A DNA stretch of 64,000 bases from Massilia sp. R2A-15 (GTDB taxonomy: Bacteria > Pseudomonadota > Gammaproteobacteria > Burkholderiales > Burkholderiaceae_D). The DNA lies in NCBI RefSeq assembly GCF_030704305.1, contig NZ_CP131935.1, forward strand, positions 1,302,001-1,366,000, in the 5' to 3' direction. A model generated the notes under the pieces. The model made no database searches, had not been told where the DNA came from, and was given only the letters and a program-made list of their open reading frames with translations. The first letter of the stretch is position 1, and each line of letters begins with the position of its first letter. Positions 28,733 to 36,115 of this stretch are shown in pieces. The position numbers and the translations under genes were made by a program.

Positions 28733-30378
28733 GCGGCCGGCTCCTGCCACTGCAGGTAGCACACCGACACCGGCAGCTGGTGCTGCGCGCAGTAGTCGAT
28801 CCAGCGCAGCTGGTTGTCCTGCAGGCGGTCGCCCGGCCCCTTCACTTCGATCATGTTGTAGCGCCTCTCGGCGGGCCAGAACTGGATCAGGTCGGGGAAG
28901 CCGGTGCGATTGGCCTGCACGTCCTGCAGGATGCGCTCGCACATTTTTTTCAGGTGGGCGGCGGGAATGCAGTCGAGTGCGAGTTCGAGCAGCTCGTCGG
29001 ACACGCCGTCCCAGGCCACGAACGGAGAAGCGATGCCGCGCTTGGCGGCGGCCGTGGCGCGAATCGTCGCGCGCCAGGCATCGGTGTCGAGTTCGGCCAG
29101 GCAGGCGTCGAATTCGGCCGCGCGGCGCTGTACGAAGTCGGGACTGTACAAGTCGGCCGGGCCGCGATGGAAAGGGTGGAAGAAGGCGCCCGGAATGGCG
29201 CTGAACACGGCGCGCCAGCACAGCAGGCCGAACAGGGTGTTGACCAGCATGTTCTCGACATAGAACACGGGCGCCTCGGGCCGCGCCAGGTGGTCGCGCA
29301 CGACGCCTTCGACCCACCAGCCGTCGCCGGGATGCGGCAGGCGCAGGTCGAGGCGGCAAGCGGTGGGCCGGCGCGGCGCGCGCGTGGTGGGGCGCCCCAG
29401 CTGGCGCGTCAGGCGCGGCGAGATGCGCAACAGCTGCTGGCGCTCGGCCTCGCTTTCCGGCGCGCGCTGGGCTTCGAGCAGCAGCCGGTAGGCGTGGGCG
29501 TACTGCTTGTTTTTTTCGAGTACGCGGATGGCGCGAGCGCGGGCGCCGGGGAAGCGGCACCGTTCGTACAGGGGATAGGCGCTGGCCCAGTCCTTGCGCT
29601 TTTCGTAGTGCTGGGCGATCTGGTACATCAGGCGTTCGCGCCGGCTGTTGAGCCAGTCGTTCTCGAAAGGCGCCGACGGCAGGTCGCGCAGCACCGACTC
29701 GGGCGCGGCGCTGGCGCGAAAGCGCTCCTTGCAGTGGTGCAGTTCGATGTAGTGGTCGATGTCGCGGCGCGTGCGAAACCCGCGCGAGGCGGCAGTGAAC
29801 TCGACCTGCTCGTAGCGGACCACGCCCAGGTCGGACAGGACGAACTCGGTCCAGTCCTGGCGGAAGTTACCGAAGAAAATCAGGCGCAGGCGGTCGCACA
29901 GGGGCTTGACCAGGATGTGGAATACGTGGTCCGTGCAGTCGCGGTACCAGGCGGAAAAGCGGCGCGGGTCGCCAAAGCCGGCGCGCAGGGCGGCCAGCTG
30001 GTCGGCCTTGCGGGCGCTTTGTTCGGGCAGCGACAGGTGGAAGGCGGCGCCGATCTCGGGCTTCGACAGCACGTCGAATAGGGCGTCGAGCGAGAGCACG
30101 GGGTCAAGCTCGATCCAGCCGGTGGCTTGCAGGCGGCGCGCGGCTTCGACCGGGCAGCCGATTTCCGCGTAGTTGAGCTTGCTTGCGCGGAACAGGGTGC
30201 CCTTGCGCATGACCATGCGCACGAACAGCGCGCGCGACGGCTGCGGCAAGGTGGCGAACACGGAGAGGAAGGTTTTTTCCTCGTCGGCCAGCAGGTCGCT
30301 GTAGCGTTCGCCGATCCAGTCCAGCACGCGCTGGAAGTTATCCAGGTAGTAGAGCTGGTTGTCGATTACGTGGTTCAT
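28729..30378 (-). CDS. FAN1-type VRR-NUC structure-specific nuclease
   Basis: The 549-residue protein starts at ATG 30378. The C-terminal VRR-NUC domain has GFPDL (D496) and EVKGPGDRLQDNQ (E511, K513), the metal-binding PD-(D/E)XK triad of FAN1. The N-terminal part resembles the bacterial FAN1 DNA-binding and TPR-like regions, for example YYLDNFQRVLDWIGERY, FVRMVMRKGTLFR and FYVENMLVNTLFGLLCWR. Bacterial FAN1 cuts flap structures and unhooks interstrand crosslinks. The gene overlaps the downstream helicase by four bases and has a LexA-like box 28 bases upstream, so SOS induction is expected. Confidence 0.9.
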   Translation of the reverse strand: MNHVIDNQLYYLDNFQRVLDWIGERYSDLLADEEKTFLSVFATLPQPSRALFVRMVMRKGTLFRASKLNYAEIGCPVEAARRLQATGWIELDPVLSLDALFDVLSKPEIGAAFHLSLPEQSARKADQLAALRAGFGDPRRFSAWYRDCTDHVFHILVKPLCDRLRLIFFGNFRQDWTEFVLSDLGVVRYEQVEFTAASRGFRTRRDIDHYIELHHCKERFRASAAPESVLRDLPSAPFENDWLNSRRERLMYQIAQHYEKRKDWASAYPLYERCRFPGARARAIRVLEKNKQYAHAYRLLLEAQRAPESEAERQQLLRISPRLTRQLGRPTTRAPRRPTACRLDLRLPHPGDGWWVEGVVRDHLARPEAPVFYVENMLVNTLFGLLCWRAVFSAIPGAFFHPFHRGPADLYSPDFVQRRAAEFDACLAELDTDAWRATIRATAAAKRGIASPFVAWDGVSDELLELALDCIPAAHLKKMCERILQDVQANRTGFPDLIQFWPAERRYNMIEVKGPGDRLQDNQLRWIDYCAQHQLPVSVCYLQWQEPAA

Positions 30379-30405
30379 GTCGGACTGCCGGACTTCCTGA
30401 TGCGG

Positions 30406-30425
30406 TACTGTTTATATATACAGTA
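30406..30425. promoter_or_regulatory. LexA (SOS) box upstream of the FAN1-helicase operon
   Basis: TACTGTTTATATATACAGTA, or on the gene strand TACTGTATATATAAACAGTA, matches the proteobacterial LexA consensus CTGT-N8-ACAG with the typical alternating TA centre and the flanking TA bases. It lies 28-47 bases upstream of the FAN1 ATG, where LexA would block transcription or early elongation. The next gene on the other side ends at 30472, pointing in the same direction, so the box serves the nuclease operon. Confidence 0.9.
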
Positions 30426-30471
30426 TATCGCAGGAAGCCGGTCCGACCCAGCGAAATCGTCCTGGCGCGCG

Positions 30472-31230
30472 CTAGTCTGTGGCTTTCAGGTTCGATGGAG
30501 GCGGGCATTTCTTGCCGGTTCCGCAATGCGTGGCCGCTTCGATCTGGGCCCGCTCGTCCGCGTGGCGGCTGGCGTGCATGATGATCGCTGACAATAATGC
30601 AACGTCGCTGTCGGCGGCACTGTCCGCCACGGGGGCTGCGGGCGCTGGCGCCGGCTTGCGCGGGCGCGGCGCCGCGTGCCGTGCCGGCGCCGCGGCGGCG
30701 AGCGACTGTGCCGGAGCGATCGAAGCCGGAACGCGCGCGGCTCTGGCGGCCCGTTTCGGGGTCGGGGCGGAGGCCGGTTTGGGGGACGCCGGCTCAGCGG
30801 GGATATTGTCCTCCGCCTCCAGCATCGCCAGCGGTGGCACCTTGAGCTGCTCGTCGTCGGTGACGGCGGCGCGCGACGGCGACGGTTCCGGCAGCGGCTC
30901 GTCGCCGGCCCTGCCTGGCGCGGAACCGTGGGCGTCGGACATGACGGGCTCCTTGGCCGGGGCGGTCAGCGCGGGCCTGCGGTGCACCGCGATGTTTTCC
31001 TGCGCCAGTGACGCGAGCACCCCGATCAGCCCGATCACGGTCACGCCCGCCAGCGCGCTCCAGGCAAGCCGCGCGCTCATCCAGGAATGACCGCCCTTGC
31101 CGGACCCGGTGCGCGTGGCGTCGCGTTCGAGCCGGGCGAGGATGTTGTCGTCGGCCGCGGGGGCGCGGCGTCCGACCGACATGAAACTGGGTCGCGTGGA
31201 GGCGGATGGATGTTCGTCTGTGGGGCGCAC
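30472..31230 (-). CDS. Single-pass membrane protein with Ala/Pro-rich domain, unknown function
   Basis: The 252-residue product starts at GTG 31230, with AGGAG eight bases upstream. Residues 1-52 are cytoplasmic and charged (ILARLERDATRTGSGKGG). One membrane segment follows (LAWSALAGVTVIGLIGVLAS), then a long low-complexity Ala/Pro region that would be periplasmic. The tail DVALLSAIIMHASRHADER and CGTGKKCPPPSN is more structured, with two Cys. It looks like a periplasm-spanning linker protein. It lies between the SOS operon and the TssM-like gene and is divergent from the latter. No family is recognised. Confidence 0.6.
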   Translation of the reverse strand: MRPTDEHPSASTRPSFMSVGRRAPAADDNILARLERDATRTGSGKGGHSWMSARLAWSALAGVTVIGLIGVLASLAQENIAVHRRPALTAPAKEPVMSDAHGSAPGRAGDEPLPEPSPSRAAVTDDEQLKVPPLAMLEAEDNIPAEPASPKPASAPTPKRAARAARVPASIAPAQSLAAAAPARHAAPRPRKPAPAPAAPVADSAADSDVALLSAIIMHASRHADERAQIEAATHCGTGKKCPPPSNLKATD

Positions 31231-31453
31231 GATAGTACTCCTGAGATTGGACTTCGTATTCCGATTAGAAACAATCTGGGAAATCCCATGCTGATCTTTA
31301 TCGCACTTGTGTATTTTTGTTCGGCGTGCGGCGAACTGCAGTTGCGCCGCGTGATGCGCAAGCAGGTTTGTTGCCGCGCAAATTTGGGCGCAGGTAATGG
31401 TGCCAACATTGCCTTCCGGATTTAGTTTCCGTTATTCAAAAGCGCGAGGGACC

Positions 31454-32683
31454 ATGGCCCGAATCTGGCAAGTGCTCACCGAAAGCCGGATGCTCCGCGG
31501 GATCGGGGCGGCGCCCAGCGGCGAAATGGCGGTGCTGCGCAAGAGCGTGCTGGCGGCGGTAGCCACCATCAAGACCTCGAAGCCGGGCGCGGCGGCGCTG
31601 TACCAGCTGCCGTGGTACATGATCATCGGGAATCCGGCCGCGGGCAAGAGCAGCGCGGTCGGCGCCTCCGGCCTGCAGTTTCCGATCGGCGGCAGCAGGG
31701 CGGTGGATGGCATTGCGGGCACCCGCAACTGCGACTGGTTCTTCACCACCGACGGCATCCTGCTCGACACCGCCGGGCGCTATTCGACCGTCGACAGCGA
31801 CCGCGCGGAGTGGTTCGATTTCCTCGCGCTGCTGCGCAAGCAGCGGCGGCGCGCGCCGATCAACGGCGTCCTGGTCTGCGTCAGCGTCGCCGAGCTGATG
31901 GGCGCCACCCCGAAGAAATCGATGGACCTGGCCAGAAACCTGCGCACGCGGGTACAGGAACTGACAGAGCGGCTCGGCGTGTTCGCGCCGGTGTATGTGA
32001 TCTTCACCAAGGCCGACCTGATCGCCGGTTTCGCCGACTTCTTCCACGACACCGGGCGCCGCGAGCGTGACCAGGTGTGGGGCGCGACCATGCGCTACAA
32101 CCGGCGCAGCACCAGCCCGGATGTGCTGGGGTTCTTCGACCAGCGTTTCGACGAGCTGCACGAGGGCCTGAAGGAAATGAGCATCGCCAGCATGGGGGCC
32201 AGCCGCGGCGTGAAGCTGCGGCCCGGCGTATTCACGTTCCCGCACGAATTCGCGTCGATCAAGATGCCACTGCGCGCCTTTCTCGCCACGCTGTTCGAGG
32301 AGAACTCCCATCAATTCAAGCCGGTGTTCCGCGGTTTCTACTTCACCAGCGCGCTGCAGGTAGGCGAGGCGCCGAGCCAGTCGTTCGAGCGCGTCGCCAG
32401 CCGCTTCCACCTGTCGCTGCAGGACCAGCCGCGCGGCGAAACGGGAGAGCAATCGGGCTACTTCCTGCTCGACCTGTTCCGCAAGGTGATCTTCGCCGAC
32501 CGCGACCTGTTGACGCGCTACACCAGCCCGGCCCGCGCGCGCGTGAAGTACGGGGCGTTCTTCGCGGCGGCGATCCTGCTGGGCGCCTCGCTCGGGCTGT
32601 GGAGCTGGTCATACCTGGGCAGCGGCCACCTTGCGGCGCCGGCGGCAGGCACGCTGGCATCGACCAATGGAGGTGCGCAATGA
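31454..32683 (+). CDS. Truncated TssM/IcmF-like GTPase core protein (T6SS-related)
   Basis: The 409-residue protein covers only the cytoplasmic core of TssM: LYQLPWYMIIGNPAAGKSS (Walker A at about 59-66), WFFTTDGILLDTAGRY (Walker B-like), VYVIFTKADLI and FPHEFASIKMPLRAFLATLF. It lacks the two N-terminal membrane segments and, after one segment (YGAFFAAAILLGASLGLW), the roughly 700-residue periplasmic part of canonical TssM (usually over 1,100 residues). The stop overlaps the TagF start as ATGA, so the short form looks established, not newly broken. ATG 31454 has GAGGG just upstream; ATG 31397 is an alternative. Confidence 0.8.
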   Translation: MARIWQVLTESRMLRGIGAAPSGEMAVLRKSVLAAVATIKTSKPGAAALYQLPWYMIIGNPAAGKSSAVGASGLQFPIGGSRAVDGIAGTRNCDWFFTTDGILLDTAGRYSTVDSDRAEWFDFLALLRKQRRRAPINGVLVCVSVAELMGATPKKSMDLARNLRTRVQELTERLGVFAPVYVIFTKADLIAGFADFFHDTGRRERDQVWGATMRYNRRSTSPDVLGFFDQRFDELHEGLKEMSIASMGASRGVKLRPGVFTFPHEFASIKMPLRAFLATLFEENSHQFKPVFRGFYFTSALQVGEAPSQSFERVASRFHLSLQDQPRGETGEQSGYFLLDLFRKVIFADRDLLTRYTSPARARVKYGAFFAAAILLGASLGLWSWSYLGSGHLAAPAAGTLASTNGGAQ

Positions 32684-33651
32684 ACGTGACGGCAACTCGC
32701 GACCGGATCGGCTATTTCGGCAAGATCCCGTCCCGCAGCGACTTCATCAAGCTGGCGCCCGACGCCGGCTTCATGGCGGTGCTGGACGACTGGCTGGCCG
32801 AGGTCATGAGCCGGCTGCCGGAAGACCCTCGCTGGAAGATCCACTACGATGCGATGGCGCCGGTCAGCTTCGCCTTCGTCGGCCAGCGCCGGCGCCATGC
32901 GGTGGCCGGCCACATCGTCGCCAGCCGCGACCAGTCCGGGCGGCGCTATCCCTTCCTGATGATGCGCACGCTGGCGCTGGCCGACCCGGCGGCCTTCGTG
33001 TCGCACTGCCCGCTGGCGCTGGCGCCGCTGCACGCATTCTTTTCCACCACCGGGCCGAAGCTGCAGGGCACCGAGGACCAGGCCGCAGTGCTGCAGGAAG
33101 TGGCCGACACCACGCTGGCGCTGGAAGAAAACTGCCGCGGCGCGCTGGACACCTTCCTGGCCACCGGCACGATCGGGTCGCTGGCGGGGCTGCTCGGCCG
33201 CAGCGACGTGCGCCGGCTGGTGCTGGGCCTTGGCTTGCTGCTGCAGCCAGTAATGCACAGCGGCGGCGCGGACATTGAAAAAAGCCTCGTGCTGCCGCTG
33301 CCGAAGGAGTACGCGGCGCGCGCGGCCGTCGCGGCCTTCTGGATGGAGCTGATCGCGCCGTTCCTGCGCCAGGCAAACCTCGATCTGGTGCTGTTTACCA
33401 CCCGGCTCCACGGCCGCTCCGTGCTGGTGGTGGGCTTCCTCGACGCCTGCGTCGCCTGCCTGCACGCGATCATCGACCCGATTATCGGGCGCGAACAGCA
33501 GGTGACGTTCGCCGACACCGGCTGGGTCGAGGAGCAGGTCGCGGCGGACGCCGGCGTGCGCGCGTTGTCGAGCTACCTCGATCAGCCAAAGCTGCCCCTG
33601 TCGGTGGTGCGCGAACGGTTCCTCGACACCTTCATCGGAGCGGCGAAGTGA
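32680..33651 (+). CDS. tagF: T6SS-associated protein TagF
   Basis: The 323-residue protein opens with RIGYFGKIPSRSDFIKL, the hallmark of TagF (type VI associated, DUF2094 family). It continues with FLMMRTLAL and HCPLALAPLHAFF typical of its first domain; the C-terminal third adds a further domain. In well-studied systems TagF restrains T6SS assembly through Fha or TssM-linked partners. Here it is translationally coupled to the short TssM-like gene. Its last 20 bases overlap the end of the convergent TssL gene. Confidence 0.85.
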   Translation: MNVTATRDRIGYFGKIPSRSDFIKLAPDAGFMAVLDDWLAEVMSRLPEDPRWKIHYDAMAPVSFAFVGQRRRHAVAGHIVASRDQSGRRYPFLMMRTLALADPAAFVSHCPLALAPLHAFFSTTGPKLQGTEDQAAVLQEVADTTLALEENCRGALDTFLATGTIGSLAGLLGRSDVRRLVLGLGLLLQPVMHSGGADIEKSLVLPLPKEYAARAAVAAFWMELIAPFLRQANLDLVLFTTRLHGRSVLVVGFLDACVACLHAIIDPIIGREQQVTFADTGWVEEQVAADAGVRALSSYLDQPKLPLSVVRERFLDTFIGAAK

Positions 33652-34357
33652 CCAGCTGACTGGACGCATGGTCAAGGCTGGCGCGCAAGCCCGCGAAAAC
33701 GGCCAGGCCGGCCAGTGCGAACACCGCGGTCAGCACCCACAGCGAGAGGCCGCTGCGCAGCTTGTTGGCGATTCGGTCGGGCCGCGCGGCGTGCGGTGCG
33801 AAGGCCCGGGCCTTGCCGCGCATCCGGGCGATTTCGTGGCCAAGGGTCGCGCAGATGTCAGTGAGCTTGTCGTCGCCGTCGGGCGCTTGGCGGCCCCGGA
33901 ATCCCATCAGCAGGCACAGGTGAAAGATCTCGAGCGCCTGCATGTGGGCGACGCCGCGCGCGCGCAGGGCGTCGAGCTTATGAAAGAAGTGTTCGCTCGC
34001 CTGATTGTCGCCGAACAGGCGCAATTGCAGAGGGCGGACCTGCCACGCCTCGCGCATCGGGTAGTCGGAGCGCAGGATGGTTTCGTCGACCGCGGCGCAG
34101 AACGCGTAGCTGGCCGCACCGACGTCGTCGGCGTGCATGCCGAGATGCCTGGCGCGACGCTCGACGTCGGCGAGGAAGCGCGTCATGTGCTCGGCGAAGA
34201 CGCCCGCGTTCTGCGGCCCGCTGCCATTCTGCATCAGGTACAGCGCATAGAAGCCTTCGTGCATCAGGTCGGCAAGGCTCTGCGGACCGCTGCCGCCGGC
34301 GCCGCGGTTGGCCAGCAGGGTCGGCGGGGCGCGTCGGTCGGCGTGCTGGGTCGTCAT
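33632..34357 (-). CDS. tssL: DotU/TssL short-form T6SS membrane protein
   Basis: The 241-residue protein starts at ATG 34357, with GGAGG seven bases upstream. It has the DotU/TssL cytoplasmic fold: LADLMHEGFYALYLMQ, YAFCAAVDETILRSDYP, LRLFGDNQASEHFFHKLDAL and LEIFHLCLLMGFRGR. A single membrane segment near the C-terminus (LWVLTAVFALAGLAVFAGL) anchors it. There is no OmpA-like peptidoglycan-binding extension, so it is the short type. It converges on tagF and should partner the TssM-like core. No other T6SS genes are in the window. Confidence 0.88.
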   Translation of the reverse strand: MTTQHADRRAPPTLLANRGAGGSGPQSLADLMHEGFYALYLMQNGSGPQNAGVFAEHMTRFLADVERRARHLGMHADDVGAASYAFCAAVDETILRSDYPMREAWQVRPLQLRLFGDNQASEHFFHKLDALRARGVAHMQALEIFHLCLLMGFRGRQAPDGDDKLTDICATLGHEIARMRGKARAFAPHAARPDRIANKLRSGLSLWVLTAVFALAGLAVFAGLRASLDHASSQLVTSPLR

Positions 34358-34548
34358 GGCATCCTCCAACGAAGATTCGCTTAAGAAATGCATAGCTTGC
34401 TGCAACAGGCGAGGGCGCCGCTGACCTCGCGCAAGCCGCGCAATATTTCCTTGAAAAAACACGTTGCTGGTTTCATTGACCGACCTCAACAGACGCCGTT
34501 TTCCGTGGCCAATAATGTCGTCTGGACAAACGGTACCGGAGAACCAGC

Positions 34549-35100
34549 ATGAAGATGACACGCCTATTGGCCGCTGTTGGATGCGCCGCCTTGCTGGCCG
34601 CCTGCGCCGCGCAGGAACCCAAGCCGGCGCCCAGGCCGATGCCGATGGCGATCTCGCTGGCCGACGCCGAAGCGGCGGTCCAGGCCGGGCGCGTCGCGTA
34701 CGCCTACGCGATCCTCAAGCAGGCCGCGGCAGCCCATCCGACCGACAAGGCGCCGTGGCTGCGCATGGCGCAGATGCGTTTCGAGGAGAAGAATTACGGC
34801 GAAGCGATCGTCAACGGAACGGAAGCGATCGAGCGCGATCCCGACGACACGCTGGCCTACAGCCTGGTGGCGGTCAGCGGCTTGCGCGTGTCGAGCAAGG
34901 CGCTGGCCGACCTGACCCAGAAGAATGGCTTCGCCGGTTCGGTGCAAAGCGAGGCGCAGGATCTGGCCGCGCTGCTGCACAACACCCTCAAGGGCGAACG
35001 TATCGTGCCGGCCAAGGCGCCCGCCGCGCCGGCGCCGCGCCCCGGTCGGGCGGCGTCTGCCGCAAAGGGATGCAGTGGCCCGTCGTGCGGCCTCAAATAG
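34549..35100 (+). CDS. TPR-like lipoprotein
   Basis: The 183-residue lipoprotein has signal MKMTRLLAAVGCAALLAAC (C19 lipidated), after CGGAGAAC upstream. Residues about 40-110 contain two TPR-like helical pairs (AYAILKQAAAAHPTDKAPW, MRFEEKNYGEAIVNGTEAIE). The tail is Ala/Pro-rich and ends with a Cys pair (GCSGPSCGLK). It is divergent from tssL across 191 bases. It could be an outer-membrane partner of the TssM/TssL set in the position of TssJ, but it does not look like TssJ and this is speculative. Confidence 0.65.
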   Translation: MKMTRLLAAVGCAALLAACAAQEPKPAPRPMPMAISLADAEAAVQAGRVAYAYAILKQAAAAHPTDKAPWLRMAQMRFEEKNYGEAIVNGTEAIERDPDDTLAYSLVAVSGLRVSSKALADLTQKNGFAGSVQSEAQDLAALLHNTLKGERIVPAKAPAAPAPRPGRAASAAKGCSGPSCGLK

Positions 35101-35189
35101 TCCCCCCCCGGGCCGGTGAGGCGCCGGCCCGTTCGCGCCCATGGCGGCGCGGCGCGGCGCAGGAAGAGGGGAGTTTGCGTAGGCACTAA

Positions 35190-35209
35190 TTATGCAAGAT
35201 GTTGCATAA
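35190..35209. repeat. Short palindrome next to family A repeat
   Basis: TTATGCAA-GATG-TTGCATAA is a perfect eight-base inverted repeat with a four-base loop. A related one is at 42187-42208. It directly abuts the family A element at 35213. Confidence 0.6.
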
Positions 35210-35212
35210 AAT

Positions 35213-35281
35213 GGGGTCAGGTCCGCAGGACCAGACCCCGATGCTGCGGACGCTGGGGTCTGGTCCCGCGGACCTGACCCC
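35213..35281. repeat. REP-like element, family A (copy 3, complete facing pair)
   Basis: Two 27-base hairpins, at 35213-35239 and 35255-35281, face each other across a 15-base spacer. Each is GGGGTC-(A/T)-GGTCC closed by GGACC-(A/T)-GACCCC. The whole unit is also a large inverted repeat. It sits between the convergent TPR-lipoprotein and phasin genes and may serve as a shared transcript 3' end. This is the best-preserved copy. Confidence 0.85.
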
Positions 35282-35288
35282 ATCTTGA

Positions 35289-35828
35289 TTACTGCTGCTT
35301 CGGGATGACCTTTTCGGTGGCCTTGGCGATTTGTGCCTCGACCGTCTCCACCGCCTGGCGCGTGGCCAGCGTCACCTGTTCGTAGCCCTTGAATGCGTTC
35401 TCGATCGCAGTCTTGATGATCTCCACCGCATTCTCCGAGCCCGGCTTGACGTTCTGCGTGACGTCGTAGATCAGCGCCGTCAGCGCACTTTTCGCTTCGG
35501 CCAGGTGGGCGTCGGCCGCTTCGTTGAATTCCTTGCGGATGTCGTCGATGATCACCTTCACCTGCTCGGTGTATTCCACCGCGCCGGCCATGTCCGGCTT
35601 GGCGGCCGAAGCGACCGCCGCCATCGCCGCTTTCGGGTCCTTGGCCTCGCTGATTTCCTTGCCGGCGGCCATCGAGCCCGCGACCGAATTCTTTGCTGTC
35701 GCCATGTTCAGTGCAACAACCTGCTCGACGCCTTGCACCGCCTTGCTGGTCAGTGCGTTAAACGTCATCATCTGGAGTTCGAAAAGCGTCTTGGTGGCGG
35801 ATGCAAATTGTTCGGGATTCGTAAACAT
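35289..35828 (-). CDS. phaP: Phasin family protein
   Basis: The 179-residue protein starts at ATG 35828 after GAGGAGAAG. The N-terminus MFTNPEQFASATKTLFELQ and the segment FNALTSKAVQGVEQVVALNM are typical of betaproteobacterial phasins. The rest is amphipathic helix rich in Ala, Lys and Glu. Phasins coat polyhydroxybutyrate granules and control their size. The gene stands alone here; PHB synthesis genes are not in the window. Confidence 0.92.
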   Translation of the reverse strand: MFTNPEQFASATKTLFELQMMTFNALTSKAVQGVEQVVALNMATAKNSVAGSMAAGKEISEAKDPKAAMAAVASAAKPDMAGAVEYTEQVKVIIDDIRKEFNEAADAHLAEAKSALTALIYDVTQNVKPGSENAVEIIKTAIENAFKGYEQVTLATRQAVETVEAQIAKATEKVIPKQQ

Positions 35829-35889
35829 TAACTTCTCCTCGGTTGAATGGATGCAACGGACTGCCTGAATCTCCCACGCTGGTGATGCA

Positions 35890-36084
35890 TTATTTAGTAC
35901 GCTTGAGCTTTTCGCAATGGCTATCCTGATAGGGGCCGGCGGCTTTTTCCCAGCCCGGCCCGAGCGGCGTCTGGGCGCACACCTGCTGGCCGTCGGCCTT
36001 GCTGCGCCACTTGTACCATGGCGCCGGCGCGGCCCAGGCGGCCGACAGCACGAACGCGATGGCAATCGCTGTCAATGTCTTCAT
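35890..36084 (-). CDS. Small secreted protein (64 aa)
   Basis: The product is 64 residues, starting MKTLTAIAIAFVLSAAWA, a clear signal peptide, followed by APAPWYKWRSKADGQQVCAQ and ending SHCEKLKRTK. Two Cys could form a disulphide. The YKWRSKADGQQVCAQTPLG region resembles short periplasmic proteins found in Oxalobacteraceae. ATG 36096 (MLGT) is an alternative start. Function unknown. Confidence 0.65.
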   Translation of the reverse strand: MKTLTAIAIAFVLSAAWAAPAPWYKWRSKADGQQVCAQTPLGPGWEKAAGPYQDSHCEKLKRTK

Positions 36085-36115
36085 GGTGCCGAGCATAACG
36101 GGTTGGCGCGGCAAG

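Noticed and set aside
26396..28759. Long forward open frame opposite the helicase gene
   Set aside because: It lacks motifs, has shadow-frame composition, and is antisense to a helicase with clear Walker and DEAH motifs.
31288..31425. 45-codon open frame with a hydrophobic start (MLIFIALVYFCSACGEL)
   Set aside because: No ribosome site is evident, and it overlaps the possible upstream start of the TssM-like gene. It may be noise.
31454..32683. The short TssM as a simple pseudogene
   Set aside because: The core GTPase motifs are intact, the frame is unbroken, and the stop overlaps the next start. It was kept as a gene, with truncation noted.
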